38,809 nucleotides of DNA, from assembly GCF_000308815.1 (NCBI RefSeq), contig NZ_BAFX01000191.1:1-38809 (forward strand), in the 5' to 3' direction. Made by a program: the position numbers and the translations under genes. How positions within the stretch are numbered: position 1 is the first letter of the stretch; every line of letters starts with the position of its first letter. Below are positions 23,136 through 30,085 of this stretch, piece after piece. The notes beneath the pieces are model-generated. The model was given only the letters and a program-made list of their open reading frames with translations, did no database searches and had not been told where the DNA came from. This DNA is from Nocardia concava NBRC 100430 (GTDB taxonomy: Bacteria; Actinomycetota; Actinomycetes; Mycobacteriales; Mycobacteriaceae).

Positions 23136-23801
23136 GTGGACGTGCGAGTAATCCCGGGTCGGCTGATCGAGGCGCCGTCCGCCGACGTGACCGGCATGGA
23201 CCGGCGCGCCTTCGGCGAATTCATCGGCCCCGGAGGCGAGCTGGCCTCCTACGCGCTCGGCTGGACGACCGGTGCCGATCCGCACGTGGCACGCATCAGC
23301 ATCGGAATCGGCGCGGGGAATCCCGGCGGCGCGACCATCCACGCGGTGGTCTTCAACCACGAGGATGCCCACGCCTTCTCACTCATCGACGACCCCTTCG
23401 AGCAGGTACCCCAGGGCGGCCCCGACCTGACCCGGGACCAGGCCCTCGCCCATGAGGATCTCCCGTTCATGTGGTGGGTCGCCGACCACGTGATGCAGCG
23501 CGACCCGCGAGCCTGGTGGATGCGCCACTGGCTGTTGGGCACCCGCTGCATCCAGACCCCGGAGGTCTTCGAGCAGCAGGAGCCGATCCTGTACGTCAGC
23601 AACGACGCTGACGATGACCTGTGGCAGCTGATCGGCCCGACCGACGCGGGCGGTGAGGGCCGGATCGGCCACCTGCATCACGCGATCGACGAAGATCCCA
23701 CACTCATGGACGTCATGAACCTCGAACCGGGTGCTTACGCGACCCGCGAGTCCGTGGGCGGTCCATGGACCCGAACCGAGCCGAAGACGGCTGCCGACTA
23801 G
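23136..23801 (+). CDS. Hypothetical 221-aa protein
   Basis: I do not recognise a characterised family. The protein is acidic and soluble, with no signal peptide or membrane span. Notable parts are FNHEDAHAFSLIDDPFEQVPQ in the middle (first residues quoted only), a Trp-rich segment WWVADHVMQRDPRAWWMRHW (about 110-130), and a C-terminal region with LYVSNDADDDLWQLIG, HHAIDEDPTLMDVMNLEPG and a final GGPWTR. C-terminal regions of this type occur in actinobacterial proteins of unknown role. GTG 23136 is supported by TAGGGT six bases upstream (leaderless) rather than by a Shine-Dalgarno. Its last 89 bases overlap the 3' end of the convergent exporter gene. Confidence 0.75.
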   Translation: MDVRVIPGRLIEAPSADVTGMDRRAFGEFIGPGGELASYALGWTTGADPHVARISIGIGAGNPGGATIHAVVFNHEDAHAFSLIDDPFEQVPQGGPDLTRDQALAHEDLPFMWWVADHVMQRDPRAWWMRHWLLGTRCIQTPEVFEQQEPILYVSNDADDDLWQLIGPTDAGGEGRIGHLHHAIDEDPTLMDVMNLEPGAYATRESVGGPWTRTEPKTAAD

Positions 23802-24966
23802 ATGTATCGGGCCCTGAAGGGCGCAGCCCCACCGCGGCGACACATACCGCCGCGGTGGTGAAAGCGGCGCCGCACCAGAACGCGGTGGCAGGGTGATCGG
23901 TATGGTCGACGGCCAGACCGGCGGCGACTGGACCGAGTACGGCGCCGACGTTGAACGCCGTGGTTGCCAATGCGCCGGCGATGTGGGGAGCGACCGGTGT
24001 GGCGGTTTGCACGATCGTCGCGATCAGCGTGGAACCGACACCGAACGCGACCGCGCCCGACACCGCCGACATGGCCAGCAGTGCGATGAGCGCGTGCGTG
24101 GTCACGGCGGCCAGTAGCCATACTCCGGTGAGTACCACTGTTCCGGCGAGGATGATCCGTCGCCGGTGACGGTCGCTGTAGCGACCCGTGATCATCACTC
24201 CGGCAAACGAACCGACCCCGAATAGGGCCAGTACCAACGGAACCCACCGATCACCACCGGGGATGGCGGTCGTGATGGCGCCCAGATAGGTGAACCCGGC
24301 GAAGGTTGCCGCGTTGACCAGGATCCCTGCCACGACGGAGATCAGGACCGGCCGCTGCCGCAGCACCAGCCATTCGCGCCGCATCGACCGTGCCTGGCCG
24401 GCTGGCGCATCACCGTCTTGCGCGTCAGCGCCGAGCATCATCCACACCGGAACGAGCGCTGCCGCACTGAGGATGGCGACGGCCCAGAACGCCGAACGCC
24501 AACCCCACATCTGGCCCAGCAGCGTGCCCGCGGGTACACCGGCGATGCAGGCCACCGTCACCCCGGAAACCACCACCGAGGTGGCGCGCCCGAGGACCGC
24601 CGGGCCGACCAGCCTCGGCAACGCGGCCAGCACGATCGCCAAGAATCCAGCGTTGGCGAGCGCTGCGACCAGACGAGTCACGAGCAGCACCGCGAACCCG
24701 GACGTCGCCGCACCGACGACATGCGCGACACAGAACACCGTCAAAAACGCTGTGACCGAATATCTGACGGGCAATCGGCCCGCCGCCATCGCCATCAGCG
24801 GTGCCCCCACCACCATGCCGGCCGCGAACAGCGAGGTCAGCAATCCAGCGGTGCCGAGCGACACCCCGACATCCGCCGCGATCCGCTCCAACAATCCCGA
24901 CACCATGAACTCGGACGTGCCCTGCGCGAAAACCGCAACAGCCAGCACAAATACCACAATGGGCAT
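23713..24966 (-). CDS. MFS drug exporter, chloramphenicol-efflux (Cml) type
   Basis: A 417-aa, 12-span proton-driven exporter of the DHA1 group. The opening VFVLAVAVFAQGTSEFMVSG is the hallmark of Cml/CmlR-like chloramphenicol transporters, and GRYSDRHRRRI is the MFS loop motif in the second half. The start is ATG 24966, with GGAGAG nine bases upstream; the frame stays open 54 codons further, but that part is leader. A hairpin abuts the Shine-Dalgarno. The C-terminus carries a basic 35-residue tail (RQPSSARFGSMDRPRTRGSR) that is antisense to the end of the 221-aa gene, so the tail may be a late extension. The Rid-family gene lies upstream on the same strand with a 240-bp gap. Substrate specificity should not be assumed from similarity. 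Confidence 0.87.
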   Translation of the reverse strand: MPIVVFVLAVAVFAQGTSEFMVSGLLERIAADVGVSLGTAGLLTSLFAAGMVVGAPLMAMAAGRLPVRYSVTAFLTVFCVAHVVGAATSGFAVLLVTRLVAALANAGFLAIVLAALPRLVGPAVLGRATSVVVSGVTVACIAGVPAGTLLGQMWGWRSAFWAVAILSAAALVPVWMMLGADAQDGDAPAGQARSMRREWLVLRQRPVLISVVAGILVNAATFAGFTYLGAITTAIPGGDRWVPLVLALFGVGSFAGVMITGRYSDRHRRRIILAGTVVLTGVWLLAAVTTHALIALLAMSAVSGAVAFGVGSTLIATIVQTATPVAPHIAGALATTAFNVGAVLGPVAAGLAVDHTDHPATAFWCGAAFTTAAVCVAAVGLRPSGPDTSSRQPSSARFGSMDRPRTRGSRKHPVRGS

Positions 24967-24979
24967 AGAAGGACTCTCC

Positions 24980-25005
24980 GGATACAAGGCGCCGCAGCCG
25001 TATCC
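24980..25005 (-). promoter_or_regulatory. Hairpin abutting the exporter's ribosome-binding site
   Basis: On the mRNA strand GGATAC (25005-25000) pairs with GTATCC (24985-24980), and the Shine-Dalgarno GGAGAG follows at once. An alternative hairpin (GCCGT, 4-base loop, ACGGC) shares the upstream arm, so the two are mutually exclusive. This could be a translational attenuator. The rest of the 240-bp gap between 24966 and 25207 holds no other feature I can support. Confidence 0.35.
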
Positions 25006-25206
25006 ACGGCACCCGAGATGGATTGCGGAATCGAGCGAACCATTCACCCGACCGCAAGAAACGACATCATCCGGCGCTGCGAGATGCCCAAACCACACCG
25101 GTCGCAGAGCGATCGGCGGGAACAACACTCACAACGCCGCCCGGCCCACAGGCCGAGCGGCTACCGTCTGGACGCCTCCGGAGAACTCACCCCGCCACTC
25201 TAACAA

Positions 25207-25596
25207 CTAAGCAATGACCGCGTCGGCTTCGATCTCGACCAGCAGGGCGGGGTCGATGAGTGCGCTGACCTCGAGCATGCTGGCGGCCGGGCGGATCTCG
25301 GCGAACACTTCGCCGTGTGCCTTGCCGACCTCTTCCCACCGGCTGATATCGGTGACGAAGATCCGGGTGCGGACGACGTGCTCGACGCTCGCGCCGACCT
25401 CGGCGAGTGCTGCGGCTATGCGCCGCAAGGCTTCCCGAGTCTGCTCACCGATATCGTCGCCGCCGACCGCCCCGCCCTCGGGCGCCGCGGCGGTGGTCCC
25501 GGCCACCGAAACCCACTGCCCGACACGCACCGCCCGCGAATAGCCCACGATGGGCTCCCATTCCGCGCCCGAGGAAACCAACTGCCGATCCGTCAT
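25207..25596 (-). CDS. Rid-family (YjgF/YER057c/UK114) protein lacking the RidA arginine
   Basis: A 129-aa protein of the Rid family. True RidA enzymes hydrolyse reactive enamine/imine intermediates from PLP-dependent dehydratases and need an Arg in the PARSCVEV-like segment. Here the corresponding segment is RPAASMLEV, with Ala105 at the Arg position, as in Rid subfamilies without imine deaminase activity. The rest of the fold is standard (GQWVSVAGTTA, TREALRRIAAALAEVGAS, VVRTRIFVTDISRWEEVGKAH in part, and EIEADAVI at the end). Such proteins form trimers. The ATG at 25596 is the only good start. The gene precedes the drug exporter on the same strand. Confidence 0.9.
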   Translation of the reverse strand: MTDRQLVSSGAEWEPIVGYSRAVRVGQWVSVAGTTAAAPEGGAVGGDDIGEQTREALRRIAAALAEVGASVEHVVRTRIFVTDISRWEEVGKAHGEVFAEIRPAASMLEVSALIDPALLVEIEADAVIA

Positions 25597-25626
25597 ACGG
25601 CTATTCTGCCGCCACCCGGCGCGCGG

Positions 25627-26040
25627 TCAGCTGCCGACATAGCGCCTGAGGATGCCCTGGAGCGAGTTGTAGTCGACGACGGTGACCGTGGTGGCAGCGG
25701 TTTGCGTGCCGACCTGGGCGGTGACGGTGTAGGTGCCGGGTTTCTGCGGGGTCCAGATGAATTGGTAGCGATCGCAGCAGCCGTCGGCGGGGGTGAAGGT
25801 GCCGAGGGGGGTGCCGTCGACGGTGACGGTGACGGGGGAGGTGAAGGCGGTGAGGCGGGAGACCAGGATCGTGCAGGATTCGGTGGTCAGTGCGCAGCCG
25901 TAGCCGTCGGGGGTCGAGCTGTGGGTGGTGACGACGAAATCGACGGTGGCCTCGGCAGTTCCGGAGGTCAGCGGGATCGCTGCGGACAGCAGTGTCGTGG
26001 CGATCGCAGCCCGGCGCAGGGACTTTCGCATGGTGTTCAC
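25627..26040 (-). CDS. Secreted Ig-like-domain protein (137 aa)
   Basis: An exported protein with a Sec signal (MRKSLRRAAIATTLLSAAIPL, cleavage near GTAEA). A single beta-sandwich, Ig-like domain follows, ending IWTPQKPGTYTVTAQVGTQ and TTVTVVD. A short helical tail reads NSLQGILRRYVGS. Four Cys in the domain (GYGCALTTESC and DGCCDRYQF) could form disulphides. The start is GTG 26040, with GGGGGA six bases upstream, and it overlaps the stop of the preceding gene by four bases (GTGA), so translation is coupled. It is clearly a paralogue of that upstream gene. The function is unknown; a surface or extracellular structural role is possible. Confidence 0.75.
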   Translation of the reverse strand: MNTMRKSLRRAAIATTLLSAAIPLTSGTAEATVDFVVTTHSSTPDGYGCALTTESCTILVSRLTAFTSPVTVTVDGTPLGTFTPADGCCDRYQFIWTPQKPGTYTVTAQVGTQTAATTVTVVDYNSLQGILRRYVGS

Positions 26041-26522
26041 AGTGGATCCCCCATGCAGCCGTACGACCCGGAGCTGGAACCCGCCTGGCAGAGGACGCTG
26101 CTCACATAGCTCTCGACTCGCTTCAGCATCGCCTCCGGTGAGTTGTTGGAGATGATCACCACCGAGATCGACTGCGACTGGCCGCCCTGCTGTGCCGTCA
26201 CGGTGTGCGTACCCGCGGTCTGGGGCGTCCAGACGGTGACGAGCTTTCCTGGAGCATCGGTGCCCGGGCTGGTCACGGGCGCGCCCGTGACCAGTGCGGC
26301 TCCATCGACACTGATCGTCACCGGGGTGGACATGTCGAACACGTACGCGGTGAGTTGGCACGTCTGTGTCGTCGCCTTGCAGGCGAGCAGGTCCGGTCCC
26401 CCGCCCACCCAGAGGGTGACAGGTCCCGAGGCGGCCGTGGCCGTTCCGGCCGATAGCGGGATCGCGGCCGCCGCCAATGCTGTCCCGATCGCGGCGTACC
26501 GACCGGTCTTCGTGGTGCTCAT
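26037..26522 (-). CDS. Secreted Ig-like-domain protein, paralogue of the next gene (161 aa)
   Basis: An exported protein with a signal peptide (TGRYAAIGTALAAAAIPL, cleavage near GTATA). The single Ig-like domain has LLACKATTQTCQLTAYVFD, STPVTISVDGAALV and VWTPQTAGTHTVTAQQ. The tail, NNSPEAMLKRVESYVSSVLC, is longer than in the paralogue and ends with a second Cys in SYGCMGDPL. ATG 26522 is chosen because a -35/-10-like pair (TTGTGG, 17 bp, AATACT) ends eight bases before it, suggesting a leaderless mRNA. An ATG nine codons upstream is possible. It is the first gene of the coupled pair and is divergent from the SRPBCC gene across a 121-bp gap that contains a G/C-rich dyad (26571-26590). Confidence 0.72.
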   Translation of the reverse strand: MSTTKTGRYAAIGTALAAAAIPLSAGTATAASGPVTLWVGGGPDLLACKATTQTCQLTAYVFDMSTPVTISVDGAALVTGAPVTSPGTDAPGKLVTVWTPQTAGTHTVTAQQGGQSQSISVVIISNNSPEAMLKRVESYVSSVLCQAGSSSGSYGCMGDPL

Positions 26523-26643
26523 GGCCGAGAAGTATTTGTGAATCACCATTGTTCCACAAGGGCTTTCGGGGACCCCGGTTTTCGGGGGTCGCGGGGCTAC
26601 CGGCGGTGGCGGGATCGGGGTGCGCGGTGGTTCGATCAGTGTC

Positions 26644-27105
26644 ATGAGCCAAATTGACGAATCTGTGCGAGTGGTGTCGGCCGAGCGGGAGATCGCGGTG
26701 GACGCGGCTCGGATCTTCGAGCTGATCGCCGATCCGGCAGCGCAGCCGAGCTGGGACGGGAACGACAATCTGGAGAGTGCCGAGGCGGGGCAGCGGGTTC
26801 GCGGGGTGGGCGAGGTGTTCCGGATGACGCTGACCAAGGACGGGATGGTCCGGGAGAATCACGTGGTGGAGTTCGAGGAGGGGCGGCGCATCGCGTGGCT
26901 ACCCTCGGAGGTGGGGAAGCGGCCGCCGGGTCATCTGTGGCGGTGGGAGCTGGAGCCGTTGGGGGAGAACCGGACCCGGGTCATCCACACCTACGACTGG
27001 ACCAACCTGGACGATGAGAAGCGGATGGTGCGGGCGCGGGCCACTACCTCGGAGAAGCTGATGGCTTCGGTGGATCGGCTTGCGGCACTGGCCGAGAAGG
27101 AGTGA
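26644..27105 (+). CDS. SRPBCC-fold (polyketide cyclase/START-like) protein
   Basis: A 153-aa soluble protein with the SRPBCC hydrophobic-pocket fold: VVSAEREIAVDAARIFELIA at the start, DPAAQPSWDG, then VVEFEEGRRIAWLP, LWRWELEPLGENRTRVIHTY and a long C-terminal helix (MVRARATTSEKLMASVDRLA). Members bind or modify hydrophobic ligands; a function for this one cannot be assigned. ATG 26644 fits the domain start. The frame is open eight codons further upstream without a better start. It lies 93 bp before the UbiB-like kinase gene on the same strand, but that gap contains a good promoter, so they are probably separate units. Confidence 0.87.
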   Translation: MSQIDESVRVVSAEREIAVDAARIFELIADPAAQPSWDGNDNLESAEAGQRVRGVGEVFRMTLTKDGMVRENHVVEFEEGRRIAWLPSEVGKRPPGHLWRWELEPLGENRTRVIHTYDWTNLDDEKRMVRARATTSEKLMASVDRLAALAEKE

Positions 27106-27116
27106 CCCGGGCGTGA

Positions 27117-27154
27117 TCGACCCCGCCCGCCAAAACTCCTACACTGTCTGGGAC
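27117..27154 (+). promoter_or_regulatory. Promoter of the first UbiB-like kinase, with operator shared with the monooxygenase operon
   Basis: TCGACC (27117-27122), 17 bp and TACACT (27140-27145) form the promoter. CTGTCTGGGAC (27144-27154) overlaps the -10 end. The identical 11-mer occurs at 34337-34347 inside the promoter of the divergently placed monooxygenase operon, which suggests one regulator for both. Confidence 0.5.
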
Positions 27155-27198
27155 GCGGGAGTCGTGGGCGGGGGCGCTCGGTAGGAAGGAACGGCAAC

Positions 27199-28539
27199 GT
27201 GGCCGGACTCAGAAGAAAAGGCATCGCCCGGATGGCGAGGGTGGCGAGCATTCCCGCGACCCTGATGGCACAGCGGGTGGCCGCCACCGGGAAGAGCCTG
27301 CTGGCCGGCGCCGAGCGCGGATCGATCACCGACGAGATGCTCGACAATGCCGCCGAGCAGGTGTTCGCCGTGCTGGGCGAACTCAAGGGCGGCGCAATGA
27401 AACTCGGGCAGGCGCTGAGCGTCGCCGAGGCCGGGGTGCCGCCGCGCTTCGCCGATCATTTCCGGGACGCGCTGACCCGGTTGCAGCAGGAGGCCCCGCC
27501 CATGCCGGCGGCGGAGACCCACCGCATGCTGGATCTGCAACTGGGCACCGGCTGGCGCAAACGGTTCGCGCATTTCGAGGAGCAGCCGATCGCCGCCGCG
27601 AGCATCGGGCAGGTGCACAAGGCGGTGTGGCACGACGGCCGCGAGGTGGCGGTCAAGGTGCAGTATCCCGAGGCCGAGGAGTCGCTGCGCGCGGATCTGA
27701 AGATGCTGCAAATGGTTTCGGGCGCGTTCAACACCCTGATGGCGGGAACGAATGCCCGCCAGCTCATCGAGGAATTCCTGGCCCGCACCGAGGACGAGCT
27801 GGACTATCGCATCGAGGCCGCCTATCAGCGCCGCTTCGCCAAGGAATTCGCGGGCGATCCGCAGTTCTTCGTGCCGCGCGTGGTGGCCGCCGCCCCGAAG
27901 GTCATGGTGACCGAGTGGATGGACGGAATCCCGTTGTCCCGCATCATCGCCCACGGCAGCCGCGCCGAACGCAATCGGGCCGGATTGCTGCTGGCCGAAT
28001 TCGCCCTGAGCTCACCGAGCCGCGTCGGCTGCCTGCACAGCGATCCGCATCCCGGCAATTTCCAGCTGCGCCCCGACAACCGGCTGGGCGTCATCGATTT
28101 CGGCGCCTGCACCGAAACCCCGCGTGGCATTCCGCGTGCCGTCGGCAGGCTGGCCCGCTGCGCGCTCGCCGGGGACTATGAACGCCTCGAGGCGGTCATG
28201 CGCGAGGAAGGCTTCGTGAAGCCGGGCGCGCCCATCGAAATGGCACCCCTGCGAAACCGCATCGATCCGGTGATCGCGCGCATCGACGGCCGCAGCTTCC
28301 ACTTCACCCGCGAATTCCTGCAGGAGGAGGTGGCCCGGTCACTGGACCCGGAGAACATCTCCCTAACCAATGCCCGCGCCGTGAAGGCTCCCGCCGATCA
28401 GCCCGAATACGCCATGCTCACCCGCGTTTTCGCCGGCATCGTCGGCATCTGCGCCCAGCTCGACGCCGAGGGCCCATTCCTCGAGCTGGTCGAGAAATGG
28501 GTCCCCGAGTTCGGCGGCTCTCAGGAAGCGGCTTCCTGA
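27199..28539 (+). CDS. UbiB/ABC1-family atypical kinase (first copy)
   Basis: A 446-aa protein-kinase-like (UbiB/ADCK) protein. The diagnostic KxGQ is Lys68-Gln71 (MKLGQALS). The Ala-rich nucleotide loop is AAASIGQVHKA. The ATP lysine is Lys153 (VAVKVQYP), the catalytic loop HSDPHPGN has Asp282 and Asn287, and the DFG Asp is Asp300 (VIDFGAC). All key residues are present, so ATPase activity is likely. UbiB proteins support isoprenoid-lipid metabolism or transport. Actinobacterial copies also lie in lipid and natural-product clusters. GTG 27199 is preceded by GGAAGGAA. The 3' end overlaps the convergent monooxygenase gene by 19 bases. A second member of the family closes the other side of that operon. 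Confidence 0.9.
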   Translation: MAGLRRKGIARMARVASIPATLMAQRVAATGKSLLAGAERGSITDEMLDNAAEQVFAVLGELKGGAMKLGQALSVAEAGVPPRFADHFRDALTRLQQEAPPMPAAETHRMLDLQLGTGWRKRFAHFEEQPIAAASIGQVHKAVWHDGREVAVKVQYPEAEESLRADLKMLQMVSGAFNTLMAGTNARQLIEEFLARTEDELDYRIEAAYQRRFAKEFAGDPQFFVPRVVAAAPKVMVTEWMDGIPLSRIIAHGSRAERNRAGLLLAEFALSSPSRVGCLHSDPHPGNFQLRPDNRLGVIDFGACTETPRGIPRAVGRLARCALAGDYERLEAVMREEGFVKPGAPIEMAPLRNRIDPVIARIDGRSFHFTREFLQEEVARSLDPENISLTNARAVKAPADQPEYAMLTRVFAGIVGICAQLDAEGPFLELVEKWVPEFGGSQEAAS

Positions 28540-30071
28540 AGCTCGCGCACCGACGCGGTGGAGAACCGGTAGTCATCGAGCGGGAAGTGCCGGTTCTCCC
28601 AATACATTTCGAGCTGGGTCGAGGGACGGAAGGCCGCGCCGTCGCCCTGGTAGTTGATGTAATAGGTGTTCGAGGTGACGCAGCCCTGGGTGAACAGGTG
28701 AGTCTTCTTGGCTCGCTTGTCCATCCGCGCGAAGTACCGATCGTGCGGCTCCTGGCGTACTTCCACCCGGGTCGCGCCCCGGCGGCGAGCTTCCTTGATC
28801 ACGCGGGCCGCGTGCGCCGAGGTCGATTCGATCAGCGGGATGTAAGAGCCGGGCGCGTAGGCGTAGGGCCCGACGATCAGGAAGGCGTTCGGGAATTTCG
28901 GAACCGAGACGCCCTGATACGCCTGGAATCGATTGGTATCCCAGAACTCGCCCAGCTCCAGCCCGTCGCGACCGTAGATCGGGTAGGGCGGCGTGTAGCC
29001 CTTCTCCATGACCTTGAATCCGGTGGCGCACAGCACCATATCGAAATCCCGCTCGTGCCCGTCGGCGCTCACGATGCCCGTGGCCGTGAAATGCTCGATG
29101 GCATCGGTCACCAGATACACATGCGGTTGCGTGAACGTCTTGAAGTAGTTGTTGGAGATGGATGGCCGCTTGCAGCCGAAGCGATAGTCCGGCGTCAGTT
29201 TGCGGCGCAACTCCCGGTCGCGGACCTGGCTGAAGAGATATGCCTTCATGGCGGTTTCGGCCACGGCCATTCCCGCAGACGTGACGCGCGGATAGTTCGA
29301 GATGGCCAGCCCGGCCCCCAATCCAGCGTTGACGCCCACATTCCCCACCAGCCGGATGGTGTGCTGCAGCGGCGCGAAACTCAGCACGGCATTCGCCGCC
29401 GCACCCATCCGGAAGTCCGGTTTCGGCCCGATCCAGATGGCCCGCCGCTGATAGACCGTCAGCTGTGAAACCTGTTTGGCCAGTTCGGGAATCACCTGCA
29501 ACGCCGTCGCACCGGTCCCGATCACCGCCACCCGCTTGCCTCGATAGTCGTAGTCGTGATCCCACCGGGAACTGTGCATGATCTTGCCGGTGTACTTGTC
29601 GATCCCGGGGATATCCGGATTGTGCGGCTGCTCGAGCCCGCCGACCGCGCCGATCACATAGCGCGCGGTGAGCTCGGTTCCGTCCTCGAGTTCGATCCGC
29701 CACAGATCGTGCTCCTCGTCGAAAACACCCTTGACCGCACCGGCCCCCAGCCGCAACTTCTCCCGCAGCCCCTGCTTGTCCACCACCTCCTCGGCATACC
29801 GCTGCAATTCCTCGCCGGGCGCGAAGAACCGCGACCACCGCGAGCGCGGCTGGAACGAGAAGTTGTACACCGGCGACGGGATATCCACCGCCACACCGGG
29901 ATACGTATTGGCCAGCCAGGTCCCGCCGACCTTCGGCCACTTGTCGATGATCACGAAGTTCTCGACCCCGGCCCGGCGCAGCGCGACCCCCGCGCCGATC
30001 CCGCCGAGTCCGGCGCCGACGATCAACACCTCGTAGGTAGGTAAGGGCTGAGAACCATTGGTGGAGCTCAT
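28521..30071 (-). CDS. Flavin monooxygenase, Baeyer-Villiger type (MymA-like)
   Basis: A 516-aa FAD- and NADPH-dependent monooxygenase. The FAD-binding GAGLGGIG is at 19-26, the flavin-contact motif GGTWLANTYPGV at 49-60, the Baeyer-Villiger fingerprint Y160-TGKIM-H166-SSRW170 is intact, and the NADPH motif is IGTGATA (184-190). Such enzymes oxidise ketones or heteroatoms. MymA of Mycobacterium tuberculosis belongs to the same group, in an operon tied to envelope lipids. It is the last gene of a three-gene operon: the SDR-CoA ligase stop lies 14 bases upstream. The ATG at 30071 is the only suitable start. Its 3' end overlaps the convergent kinase gene. Confidence 0.92.
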   Translation of the reverse strand: MSSTNGSQPLPTYEVLIVGAGLGGIGAGVALRRAGVENFVIIDKWPKVGGTWLANTYPGVAVDIPSPVYNFSFQPRSRWSRFFAPGEELQRYAEEVVDKQGLREKLRLGAGAVKGVFDEEHDLWRIELEDGTELTARYVIGAVGGLEQPHNPDIPGIDKYTGKIMHSSRWDHDYDYRGKRVAVIGTGATALQVIPELAKQVSQLTVYQRRAIWIGPKPDFRMGAAANAVLSFAPLQHTIRLVGNVGVNAGLGAGLAISNYPRVTSAGMAVAETAMKAYLFSQVRDRELRRKLTPDYRFGCKRPSISNNYFKTFTQPHVYLVTDAIEHFTATGIVSADGHERDFDMVLCATGFKVMEKGYTPPYPIYGRDGLELGEFWDTNRFQAYQGVSVPKFPNAFLIVGPYAYAPGSYIPLIESTSAHAARVIKEARRRGATRVEVRQEPHDRYFARMDKRAKKTHLFTQGCVTSNTYYINYQGDGAAFRPSTQLEMYWENRHFPLDDYRFSTASVRELQEAAS

Positions 30072-30085
30072 GACTGGTACCTCGT

